From: Petrosia ficiformis
Lineage: Eukaryota > Porifera > Demospongiae > Haplosclerida > Petrosiidae
NCBI GenBank assembly: GCA_947044365.1
Contig: OX345640.1
Coordinates: forward strand, 6,932,001 to 6,996,000
DNA length: 64,000 nt
Reading direction: 5' to 3'
Shown here: piece after piece, positions 47,723 through 58,148 of the stretch
Numbering within the stretch: position 1 is the stretch's first letter
Layout of the letters: each line of letters begins with the position of its first letter
Notes under the pieces: model-generated
What the model saw: the letters and a program-made list of their open reading frames with translations, nothing else
Databases searched by the model: none
Told to the model about the DNA's origin: nothing
Position numbers and translations under genes: made by a program

Positions 47723-48580
47723 AAATTAGTGTATGGATGGATGAATGGATTAGTGGACAATGAGTGGATGAATGAATGAATGGATTAGTGGACAAATGAG
47801 TGAATGGATGGATGAATGCATTAGTGGACAAATGAGTGGATGAATGAATGAATGGATTAGTGGACAAATGAGTGGATGGATGGATGAATGGATTAGTGGA
47901 CAATTGAGTGTATGAATGAATGAATGAATGGATTAGTGGACAAATGAGTGGATGAATGAATGAATGGATTAGTGGACAAATTAGTGTATGGATGGATGAA
48001 TGGATTAGTGGACAATGAGTGGATGAATGAATGAATGGATTAGTGGACAAATGAGTGAATGGATGGATGAATGCATTAGTGGACAAATGAGTGGATGAAT
48101 GAATGAATGGATTAGTGGACAAATGAGTGGATGAATGAATGAATGGATTAGTGGACAAATGAGTGAATGGATGGATGAATGCATTAGTGGACAATTGAGT
48201 GTATGGATGGATGAATGGATTAGTGGACAAATGAGTGGATGAATGAATGAATGGATTAGTGGACAAATGAGTGGATGAATGAATGAATGGATTAGTGGAC
48301 AAATGAGTGAATGGATGGATGAATGCATTAGTGGACAATTGAGTGTATGGATGGATGAATGGATTAGTGGACAAATGAGTGGATGAATGAATGAATGGAT
48401 TAGTGGACAAATGAGTAAATGGATGGATGAATGCATTAGTGGACAAATGAGTGTGTGGATGGTTGAACAGATTAGTGGACAAATGAGTGGATGAATGAAT
48501 GAATGCATTAGTGGACAAATGAGTGTAAGGATGGTTGAATGGATTAGTGGACAAATGAGTGGATGAATGAAGTACGACTG
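47723..48580. repeat. 36-bp minisatellite, right part (unit 2)
   Basis: About 24 copies of the 36-bp unit in at least two alternating types (one with GAATGAATGAATGGATTA, one with GAATGGATGGATGAATGCATTA). Their order suggests larger multi-unit duplications. Because 36 is divisible by three, a 298-codon open frame spans it; this is not a gene. Confidence 0.9.
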
Positions 48581-49180
48581 CAGTAAGAAACTGATCGTAC
48601 CATACTATTGACATTGGGTTAAAATGGTTTCATTGTATTTAAGCGTTTAATTAACATTTGTTATTAATCATTGCTGAAATATGGGCGTGGTCAACGAGCC
48701 AAGATTTTACTGCTACATTCTCTTAGAAGAATTCAGACCTAAATGAAGTTGATATTCTAGAAGGCTAAGGCTCTGTCCAACTTTGTCTGCAGTCACAGTT
48801 CTATATTCCATGTGGAAACCAAAACGATTGTCTTGACAAAGATGTGCATGAACGCTAAAGACAGTCGAGTTGTATCAGATTCTCATGCCTTCATAGATGA
48901 TAGGAAAGGCTTGAAGCTTGCTTTGAAATTAGCATAAGGACTGGTGAGTATGTAGACAACTCCTCAAGTTCAGTTTTACAAATGTGAAGCTTTAGTTTTT
49001 TTAGGTGAATACAAGACTTTTAATTTTTCCATTTATTACCATATAACGTTGATACAATCTATCACTGAATAATTAATTACCATTTAAACTGAATTTTAAT
49101 GAAGGTTTAGCATGCTACAAAGCGTAGAATGTGCATAGTACAAAAACAGAACGTTACTTTATATTAACGTATACTGTAGA
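48581..49180. other. No gene seen
   Basis: AT-rich unique sequence between minisatellite blocks. No exon is recognised. Confidence 0.4.
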
Positions 49181-49370
49181 ATAGATGAATGGATTTATGG
49201 ACAAATTGAGTAGAGGGAAAGATGAATTACTGAGAGAGTGGATAGATTATTAGACAAATGAGTGGATGAATGGATTACTGGTGAAATGAGAAGATAGATG
49301 AATGGATTAGTGGACAGTTAAATGGATTGAGTAGTGGAGTAATGAGTGAATGGATGGATGAACAAATGTA
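49181..49370. repeat. Degenerate 36-bp minisatellite copies
   Basis: Diverged GATGAATGGATTA and GTGGACAAAT-like units, the decayed edge of the array, similar in quality to the unit-1 array at 11255-11860. Confidence 0.6.
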
Positions 49371-49712
49371 ATTTTTTTAAAAATGCACTGTGCTTTATCG
49401 CTACAGCAATGTGAGTTACCCCTGAAGTCATGTGCAATTTCATGTGATTTAGTGCTAATGTCACATGTTACAAACATACATGTATATCACTCACATTCAG
49501 ACATGCCTGATCACAAAATAAACAACGTTCCTCTGCATCAAGTTGTGAAAATGCAAAGTTCACTTTGGGTCCCATCCATGATGAAATAGTGGCTGAGGTC
49601 TAATCCACAAATATTTTTCTTCTTGAAATATACCTGTTATATGGTATGTAATATTATAATAGCCATTAACATCATTTATATTAGGTATACATACAGTATA
49701 TAATTTCATGAT

Positions 49713-50224
49713 TAGGGGTGGGTGGTATAACGGTATTTCAGTCAAAATCGATATTCATTCCTATACTGTGGTATGGTATTACAAAAATTTGCATACTTTT
49801 AAGCACATGGCGAACTGAAATCGTGCTTTAGCAGTGCTTGTTTGGCTTTCTAGCCAATTCTAGGTAGCAATTGAGTTAGAAAGGAGTTGTAGATATCTAT
49901 TTTTTCAACAGAAGATGCTACATTTGTGTTCTGATTGATGTAACTGTTGTTGTGGTTGCGTGGGTCAATTGATACCAACAGTTTTTTGTTTGCCTTATAC
50001 TACAGTATGCTAAAAACGTAGGTTTACAGATAGATATAGTATTGTAGTAGTCTGAACGAGTTGTTGTTGGTGTTTCAGGCACTGTTTCATCAACTTTCAT
50101 GCCTTTATAACCTTTGTGGGTGTGACTAACTGTGGAACACGTGGTTAGTCGACATTTAGTAATATCGTGGTAATTTGTTTTATATCGTAACCAGTATCAA
50201 AATTGCCAATACCGCCCACCCCTA
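49713..50224. mobile_element. hAT-like MITE, 512 bp, 8-bp target duplication
   Basis: The termini TAGGGGTGGGTGGTAT and ATACCGCCCACCCCTA are inverted. TTCATGAT lies outside both ends (49705-49712 and 50225-50232), the 8-bp duplication of hAT elements. Its first bases match the 40587 element, but the interior differs. No transposase. Confidence 0.85.
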
Positions 50225-50559
50225 TTCATGATATAAACCCTACATATATGGTGTAATATTAAAAAGGGATCTTTTCCTGTATAATATATAGAGAAAAAAG
50301 CATCCCTATGACTGCTTTGTGGTGTCCAGGATTCAGTAATCATGGCTGACTTTATCATGCCTGAAACATAACAGTTACTTTACTATCTATTTGGTTTACT
50401 TCTTAAAGGACCTTGTAGAAATTTAGGAATATATTTCAGGTAGAATAGCTAGCTATTAGTTCCAGTTTCTATGTAAACTACACAGCTTTTTTTCTGCTGG
50501 TCTGCAGAGGTTGAGCACGCACATTCTTTTAAACGCCATGCCAAATGATCAAGACTCCG
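50225..50559. other. No gene seen
   Basis: Spacer. Around 50290-50470 it contains a stretch reminiscent of 540-780 in reverse orientation (GCTATTAGTTCCAGTTTCT), suggesting a dispersed repeat. Confidence 0.35.
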
Positions 50560-50775
50560 GAATATTCATCTACAAGGTACATTACAGGTATACATATCCA
50601 TCTACATTGTCCATTACATGTATACATATCCATCTACAATGTACATTACATGTAAACATATCCATCTACAATGTACATTACATGTATACACATGTACATA
50701 TCCATCTACAATGTACATTACATGTATACACATGTACATATCCATCTACAATGTACATTACATGTATACTTGTAT
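50560..50775. repeat. 32-bp minisatellite (ATACATATCCATCTACAATG type), first unit-2 block
   Basis: About six copies; the last ones carry an insertion (ACACATGTACATATCC) that makes a 38-bp variant unit. Separated from the block at 51765 by about 1 kb that includes the Crypton-like fragment. Confidence 0.85.
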
Positions 50776-50939
50776 TATAGGTAAGATGAAAGCTACCGCG
50801 ATCAGTGTATATTACGTAGACCCCAACTTCCTGTTAAATATACATATTCCACCGGACATGACTCTTAAAAGATTAAAGCAACTGACAGTGATATATATAT
50901 ATTCCACCGGATGTTTTTTAACAACATACATGTAGTAAT

Positions 50940-51345
50940 AGAACAAAACAAAACAATAGTTTTTAATAATAGTTGATCTTCCTCTTCCATCTTAATAACA
51001 CCTACATGTACGTGTCGGACACTAGTTCCAATAGCTTTACAAAGTTCATGAAACACAACCGCGCAAACACCTTGAACCGGGAGTCTCTTCTGTATAATAT
51101 ATTGGGAGTATCACAGCTATAATATCTCATATATCAAAGAATGAAGAATACCTGAAAGCAATTTGTGAATGTTTCTTGGAGGATATTGGTCACCATCAAC
51201 GCGACGAACCTTAGCTGTGAAAGTTGAAAATCATCTATCTATTTCTTCCTTTTGTATGTACGCAAAATGTTTCTTTTTGGTTAAAGAAAGCTTTAGACAC
51301 TTTTTTCGAACGTCTTGAATTTTCAGATCTGCATTCTCTTTCACT
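50940..51345 (-). pseudogene. Crypton-like (DUF3504) recombinase fragment
   Basis: The minus strand reads FAYIQKEEID, a TGA, FSTFTAKVRRVDGDQYPPRN and IHKLLSGI. After frame changes it reads FHELCKAIGTSVRHVHVGVI followed by KMEEEDQLL. DG-x-x-YPP-x-x-[IL]-x-x-L and the E-x-EDLL block are hallmarks of the Crypton-derived DUF3504 family (KIAA1958, QRICH1 and ZMYM proteins in vertebrates). It carries stops and frameshifts and ends before the catalytic domain. It is distinct in sequence from the element at 58149-60633. Confidence 0.55.
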
Positions 51346-51456
51346 AGTTCGATATCCAAATTCAAACAGTCTCACACGCTAAAATATTGTGACGTAATGG
51401 TAGTTACTAGGAGATAAACCGCAACAGTCATGACGCAATAAATATTGCTAGGATAC

Positions 51457-51652
51457 CAAAATAATTGCATAGCAACTGCGTGAGTGGCGTCTTTCATCTT
51501 ATGGCTTCCTATCAATACAAGCCATATAGAACATGACCTGATTGGCTAGTGGTTACGACTGCAGTTCTACAAAATAATTGCATAGCAACTGCGTGAGTGG
51601 CGTCTTTCATCTTATGGCTTCCTATCAATACAAGCCATATAGAACATGACCT
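51457..51652. repeat. Exact 83-bp direct repeat
   Basis: 51457-51539 and 51570-51652 are identical by reading (from CAAAATAATTGCATAGCAAC to GAACATGACCT), separated by 30 bp. This is a recent local duplication. Confidence 0.85.
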
Positions 51653-51751
51653 CACCTCGTGGCGTATCAGGTATACACTCAAATAATATTCATAATCCCT
51701 CGGGATTATGAATATCATTTTCGTGTATATCTGATACACCCCTCGTGGTCA
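51641..51751. repeat. Foldback hairpin of about 110 bp
   Basis: The inner arms ATATTCATAATCCC and GGGATTATGAATAT surround a TCG loop. Outward come TATACAC/GTGTATA, GTATCAG/CTGATAC and ACATGACC/GGTCATGT. It is likely a small foldback element and overlaps the end of the second 83-bp repeat. Confidence 0.7.
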
Positions 51752-51764
51752 TGTCCTATCTATT

Positions 51765-51955
51765 ACATATCCATCTACAATGTACATTACATGTATACAT
51801 ATCCATCTACAATGTACATTACGTGTATACATATCCATCTACAATGTACATTACATGTATACATATCCATCTACAATGTACATTACATGTATACATATCC
51901 ATCTACAATGTATACATATCCATCTACAATGTACATTACATGTATACATACATAT
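51765..51955. repeat. 32-bp minisatellite, second unit-2 block
   Basis: About six copies of the 32-bp unit, one of them shortened. It is followed by the same flank as the unit-1 array (ACTAACTG...TTCATCAGCA), which shows that this is the orthologous position. Confidence 0.9.
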
Positions 51956-51984
51956 ACACTAACTGATTCATCAGCAGTAAGAAC

Positions 51985-52622
51985 AGCTGTCAAATTATAT
52001 TTTCTTTCTTTAACAAGTAGTTCTCTTCTTAGTTTCAGTTCCTCAAGTGTGACTAAACCTGGTAATAACAGAACACATACATAAATAACACATCATATAT
52101 AATAATTATAATAATTATATTATTTATATGTCAGTTTAAACATGAGCAAACTGAAAAGAGGCTTTTGGATAATAAACATTTTGATTGAATCCCTTATATT
52201 TAAATGCTCCATGTTCAGTCATTTTGTATTATAATACAACTAAATTAGGAATGTAAGTGAAGTAATAGTTACTCTTCCTGGATAACCAGCCCGTGGTCTA
52301 GTTGGCTTCCTATATATACTGGTAAAATGGCTGGAGAGGGACCGTTTAGTATTTGATCAAAATTTACATTATCCAAACTACACAATATACTAATACACAT
52401 ACAAACCAATTGTAAAGTACTTTTTCAAATATAGCTGAATATTTATCTTGTGTATACTCAAATACAAGCTCTTCACTACATTGTTATACTACATGTAAGT
52501 GTTGTCATGGTAATTTGTAATGATGTATCAATAATACCAATACCTCTGATATTTCTAACTCTTTTCTCTGTTTTTCTCTCCTCTTTAATAAGCTAGCTGC
52601 TCCAGTGCCTTGCTTTGTAATC
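51985..52622 (-). other. Coiled-coil exon-like ORFs, unit-2 copy
   Basis: Counterparts of 14996-15599: VTLEELKLRRELLVKERKYN without the stop found in unit 1, and ITKQGTGAASLLKRREKQRK without the start codon (TTG in place of ATG). Each unit has lost something different, so at least one copy is probably non-functional. Confidence 0.3.
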
Positions 52623-52799
52623 AACACAAAGTCACATGTTGTGTGGGCGAGGTCACCCCGCCCATTACCGTAACCACTAGCCAATCAGATCAGGGAACTG
52701 TTTTGAGTGACTGATGATTTAGACTTTTATGTTGGAGAGAGCAACATATGGAAAATGAATATACAGGATCATTACGTCAGCAGATACTTGTAGATAGAG

Positions 52800-53295
52800 A
52801 GTGTATGGATGGATGTATGGATGGATCAGTGTGCAGCCGGACCAATGGATGAGTGGATGGATGCACAGTCAGACCAATGGACGGGTGGATGAATGCACAA
52901 TCGGACCAATGGATGGGTGGATGGATGCACAGTCGGACCAATGGATGAGTGGATGGATGCACAGCCGTACCAATGGATGGGTGGATGGATGCACAATCGG
53001 ACCAATGGATGAGTGGATGGATGTACAGTCGGACCAATGGATGGGTGGATGGATGCACAGCCGGACTAGTGGATGGGTGGATGGATGCACAGACGTACCA
53101 ATGGATGAGTGGATGGATGCACAGCCGTACCAATGGATGGGTGGATGGATGCACAGTCGGACCAATGGATGAGTGGATGGATGCACAGCCATACCAATGG
53201 ATGGGCGGATGGATGCACAGCCGGACCAATGGATGAGTGGATGGATGCACAGCCGGACCAATGGATGGGTGGATGGAGGCACAGCCAGACCAATA
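52800..53295. repeat. 32-bp minisatellite (ACCAATGGATGGGTGG type), unit 2
   Basis: About fifteen copies, many alternating GATGAGTGG and GATGGGTGG versions, so a 64-bp dimer is the apparent higher-order unit. The unit-1 array has about six copies. Confidence 0.9.
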
Positions 53296-53764
53296 AATAG
53301 ATGGATAAATTATTAGGATGATTAAATTGATGCATGAATTCCATTAGCACAAATCAGTATGACATGATACATCTTTTGTATTTGGTGCAGAATACGTTTG
53401 AGGAAATTAAACGAAGTGACTTTTTCTTCCTCTTTCTCTGATTAATCCACTCCTTCGTCTTTACTTTCATTCATTCTTTCTTATTATTAACAGAACAAGC
53501 TTCCAAAGAACCTAAAGATGATCAAATTTGACTACAATAGCAAGTGAGAAAAATGCATCTGTGACAAGGGAAACACTTGAAGAGATTCATGTGTGTTTTA
53601 TTATAAATGTATTAATTAAACATTTGAATTCCAAATTCAAAGAAGCACATAACAATTATTAGTAGAGTAAGAAGAGTTTGGAGCATTCAAAGTGACTATA
53701 AACAAGATATTATTACTATTAGTAAGTTAATATCTATATACATGTATATATGTATGTTGTATTT
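53296..53764. other. Spacer collinear with unit 1 (16050-16510)
   Basis: No gene is seen. It carries the same plus-strand acceptor-like TATTAACAG block as unit 1. Confidence 0.4.
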
Positions 53765-53767
53765 TTA

Positions 53768-54391
53768 CCCTCGCCGCGTAGCGTAGGCGGAAGGGTACGG
53801 TAATCGTTGTGTCTGTGTGTCCGTTAGCAATTTTTCTGGAAAAATAAAAACATTGACATTTCAAAAGGGGTACTGGTAGACTTCAAATTATACAAGGAAA
53901 AAAAATAACGTAGGAATTCTTCTTAAACCTTTCGGTTATAAAGTTATCACAATGTTTATAACTCACGGTTACTGTTTCCAGACTTGAGAAGACTCGTGGA
54001 GGCATCTGGACACATCAAAAGATAACTACTCCTGTATCATGACTATCGCTAGCAAAGCACTACATAAAAGCAAACAAAATTTGGGTATTGGTTGCTACAA
54101 CATCGAGTACTGGCTCCAAGCATTCTCCATTACTTTCAAACTCCGCCTATTTCAATTTGTCAAAGTCATGTGCTGTGCACGTTACTCGAACGTCAGCAGT
54201 CCTCTCTGTGCTGTCTTTGTGGAATATCTCACAAGACGAATTGAGGATCTTTCTTTCTTCTTTCAGATAATACAGAGACTAAAATGTAAGACTTATAGTA
54301 TAGACAAGGAAGAGACTAGTATAATCATACTAAAATCTTTCAGTTATAAAGTAATAAGTAGTGACATGTTAGTTGATATAATTTATATAAT

Positions 54392-54423
<32 letters not shown>

Positions 54424-54636
54424 TATATTATTATAAAAACTAACATGCCAGTACAGTTTTATAACTTAATATGTTTTATACACAAACTAAACAATCTAAA
54501 GTAAACATTCTCATTATTATATGACCATACAAACGAGCAATGATAATTATAATCTTTTGGCATACTATATTTCGAAAAAAATTATAGTTTGTATTACCTT
54601 GCCACGTAGGCGAGGGTCCCGTCCCGACGGCGCTCG
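53768..54636 (+). mobile_element. CCCTCGCC-family element with TTA target duplication
   Basis: Unit 1 (near 16513) gives the empty site, so boundaries are exact. The element starts CCCTCGCCGCGTAGCG and ends CGACGGCGCTCG; TTA occurs at 53765-53767 and 54637-54639. A TTA duplication fits PIF/Harbinger-type elements, but the ends are not a simple inverted repeat: ACCTTGCCACGTAGGCGAGG near the 3' end pairs with the 5' end from an inset position. The interior is a gene-like segment with a pyrimidine tract and TTTCAG near 54265, then an AT run. Further copies are at 63462, about 6300 and possibly 25526. Confidence 0.65.
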
Positions 54637-54639
54637 TTA

Positions 54640-56174
54640 TTATTGTCTTCATTTCTTTTGCCATACAGGGTAAGGATTATGTATGGGTCTTGGGCTTAGT
54701 ATCTTAGGAATTAGATGGGTTTTTGTGTTTAGGTTTAGGTCTTTGGCTCAGGATCATGGGACCAGGTTAGGTATTAGTTTCAGTCTACATATACAAGTAG
54801 ATTAGTGATTAATTATCAGTTTGTTACTTATACTATTTATTTCAGAATACACTGATGAAATTCTTATGGACACTAAACAAGAATGAGAAGAAAAGCTCTT
54901 TGGAATGCTTCATCAATCAGATTCTTTGCTTACAATCATAAAATGGAAGCCAATGACTGTCAGGAGGACATGAAGTACACAAGTGATCAATAATACATTA
55001 ATGATCATGAAGACATTTGTGTGTGTGAGTTAATTAATTATAGAGCTTTAATTAGAAATGATTATGAGAAAATGAACTGCTACAGAAGGAATTTGGATCA
55101 TGAGATGGAAAGTAAGAAACTCATAGTTTGTGAATGTATGAATGATTCTATAATAAATATATAAGTTTCTACACAATGTATTTAAATTAATAGTTATCAA
55201 CATAATACACATCACCTGATTATTTATATTAACATTTCAGATTTGTCATAACACGTACTTTTCTCATTTGATTGGATGATCTGGCTACAGTCCATTTGAT
55301 ATTGTGTTTGTCATGATGAAATAATACCAAGGTGAAGAATAACAATAAAAAATGCATTATACACATATATACTTGTTACTCACTTTCTCACTTTATGTAG
55401 ATCTCATGTAATCCTACATCAACAGTCATCCGGTAGCATATGAAGTCAAAATCTTATTGCATTCCTCTCACATTTTGTGACATTGATATTCTTGGAAATG
55501 ACCTTTTGGAAGAGTTGACGTTTTTGGGAATGAAAATTTTGATAGTTCACATAATGGTACTAATTCAATCATGTAATTATGTATGTATAGTTTGTGTATA
55601 TCCATGTAAATGTGTACAAAATATTGAATAATGTTGTTTCTCATATATTGTACAGTTATTAGTTATTGTGGGTGTGGCTGATCATATGTTAGGTGGTAAT
55701 ACTGAAGAGATACTTGAGATTTCATGTCAATTATGAGGTGTGATTAATGAAATTTTATGAGAAGTTCAATTATATTTTCATCCTATGATATAGTTATATG
55801 TGATATATTAGATCGGATGTAAATAATGACCCAAGATGATGCCAATGCTACTAGAAACATTCAAATTTATTGAAACTATTAGATGGATAGATAGATGTAT
55901 AAATAGATAGATAGATAGTTATGTAGGATTTTAGATATAGAACTGTTACATGTATATAGGTATGCAGTTAGGTACAGGTATATACATATATAGCTATTAA
56001 TACATATGTAGATAGATAGATAAATTGTGTAGAACGATGTAGATGTACTAGAATAAAAAAAAAGCATGTCAATGAGGCTAGACAAGCTCCATTTATAAAT
56101 GATATCAAGAAACCATAATAGTAATATGATGTGATGTACTGAACCTTTCAGGTTGCTTAAAACGTATCTATGTA
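54640..56174. other. Conserved spacer (unit 2)
   Basis: Matches 16515-16890 followed by 20280-21680 of unit 1, skipping the Penelope-like element. The plus-strand block with YTDEILMDTKQE and stop is at about 54846. No functional gene is recognised. Confidence 0.4.
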
Positions 56175-56182
56175 GTTACAAC

Positions 56183-56345
56183 CAGGGGTGTGGATATAAC
56201 TAGTCATGCAGGACAATGTCCGATAAATCTGTGAATGTCTGGTAAATTGAAACTAAACTATATACAAAGATATGAGGAGCAGGACGAGAGTGGGCTAAAA
56301 GAGGCCAAAATGTCCGGTAATTGGCTCACTTTTTCCACACTCCTG
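56183..56345. mobile_element. hAT-like MITE, 163 bp
   Basis: The ends are CAGGGGTGTGGA and TCCACACTCCTG. GTTACAAC is duplicated outside (56175-56182 and 56346-56353). Unit 1 has the uninterrupted site with a single GTTACAAC near 21684. Interior non-coding. Confidence 0.9.
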
Positions 56346-56545
56346 GTTACAACTAAGGTAATTGACCAATCAAATTTGAGTATCACATGAATTAGTAGAT
56401 TTTATTGGTCTGGGAACTGGGACAAGAATATCAAGCAACCTGAAAAGCACGGTATAACTTATTGTCTATTTTTAATTTGTTTTAGTTGTTTTTTTTTGTG
56501 TATTACCTTGTTACTATGGTAATATCAGCACAGTTGATTACTGTA

Positions 56546-56722
56546 CTGTCGTTTCCAGTAATTTTGCAACGGCGCTCTCAAACCGGAGATGACGTAATTA
56601 TACTTACAATAGTAAACATTACAGCAAACACCACATGATCAGAGTAAATTGATTGGCTAAATGTTATACCACACCCATTCCCGCTTTGACATTTTTTGTT
56701 GCAAGATTGATGCAAATGACAG
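56546..56722. mobile_element. Tc1/mariner-like MITE, 177 bp
   Basis: The ends CTGTCGTTTCCAGTAATTTT and the complement of CTGTCATTTGCATCAATCTT are imperfect inverted repeats. TA flanks both sides, and unit 1 (near 21882) shows the single-TA empty site. Assigned to Tc1/mariner by the TA duplication only. Confidence 0.8.
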
Positions 56723-56809
56723 TATAATAATAATCATTGCATTGTTCAATAACTACCTCATTGTTGCTATGGTAATATGAATACATAATTAAGTATTTTT
56801 AAATGACTA

Positions 56810-56925
56810 GGTAATAGTAGGTATGTATGATGAGAGAATAAAGGAGAGACACCAGCTGGGATTTGAACTCAAGACCTTCACTATCATCTGAGCTACTGGA
56901 GCCAGGTTGAAGAAGAGCACTTCTT
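56810..56925 (-). repeat. tRNA-derived SINE (unit 2)
   Basis: Same block as 21965-22090: minus strand TAGCTCAGATGATAG and TTGAGTTCAAATCCCAGC. Here the anticodon-arm part is shortened. Confidence 0.6.
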
Positions 56926-58148
56926 AGACAATGTAGACACTTAGGTCAGGCAAATTCAGCTGTGTGTCTCTTTCTATTGGTAGTTCACTAGTGTAATACC
57001 ACAGTTGCTATGCATGTTCCATCAGAACTTCTTTCAAGGTCGACCAGTAAGACCAATTCCTCTAAACTGTTGTGGGTGCAATGTCGCAAACTAGCTGGCC
57101 TCAAAGACCTTCTGATTACTAGTCATGTGCTCTATCATCTGGCAAAAATAATGGGAGGTTCCTTCATTTGCAATTATGTGTAGTGAGTGAATGTAAGCAT
57201 TCAAAATTTAAGTGAAAGAAAAGGAAATACTAATTGTACTTTAAAAATTACTAATACTAAATTAACAGTTAAATTATGAAGTGTACATATTAATTGTCAT
57301 AGTTACTTAGTCTGTGCTTCTGGTTTGTTTGCATGTGCTTCAAGTATTTCAATTATCTCTTGTATGTTATAATCACACTCATCACGTCCCAGGTCTAATG
57401 GTGATTTTCCATCCTGTGTGGAAGTTATACAACAACAATAATAATTATTATAACAAATTTAATAATCATGGTTGTCAACTGATTTTGTCATAAACTATTA
57501 GTTGTTAATAAAATAAGAGAAATGAGGAAGTAGATGAGATATTAAATAAAGTAATTAATAATAAATTATTATAATAACACATTTGATATCCTCAACAAGA
57601 AACATGTAATGATGTATAATTACTATGAGATAATAATTACAAATAAATTGTTTCTTCTCAACTCATAAAACATTCACTTACATTATCTTTTGCAAAGATA
57701 TCACCTCCATGTGATATCAATTTCTTCACAATATCAGTATGACCACGTCCAGATGCATCATGTAATGGAGTTCTACCATCCTGTATAATGAAGTAAATTA
57801 TTTATCATAATAATAATTCATTTTTATATATAATAGTTTCCATTTTTTATTAAAATTTTCACATGTTCACTGAACAAATAAATTACATTTCTAATTTGAT
57901 TGAGTATAAAATTATAATATAAATAATTATTGAGTCATATTACATGATTTATACACACAAAATATAACCAGTACAACCAATACAACTAATACATGTACAA
58001 ACAATATTAATACAACTAAGTATAATTAGCAAATCTATATATTAAACTAGTACAATTACTACAACCAGTAGATTATGAGCAGCAAAGACATGAAAGAATA
58101 TCCAACTATATAACTTAAACTATTGTTTGTTTAACACAGTTTAATATG

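Noticed and set aside
47718..48614. 298-codon ORF rich in HLSTNPFIH
   Set aside because: Produced by the 36-bp minisatellite whose unit is a multiple of three; it has no start context, splice signals or conservation as protein.
52777..53282. Long open frames on both strands with MDGWMD or HPSTHPLV repeats
   Set aside because: Both strands are open simultaneously across a 32-bp tandem repeat, which marks a repeat artefact.
55879..56085. ORF rich in Tyr, Ile and Ser on the minus strand
   Set aside because: Generated by GATA-type and ATACAT low-complexity sequence; unit 1 does not preserve it.
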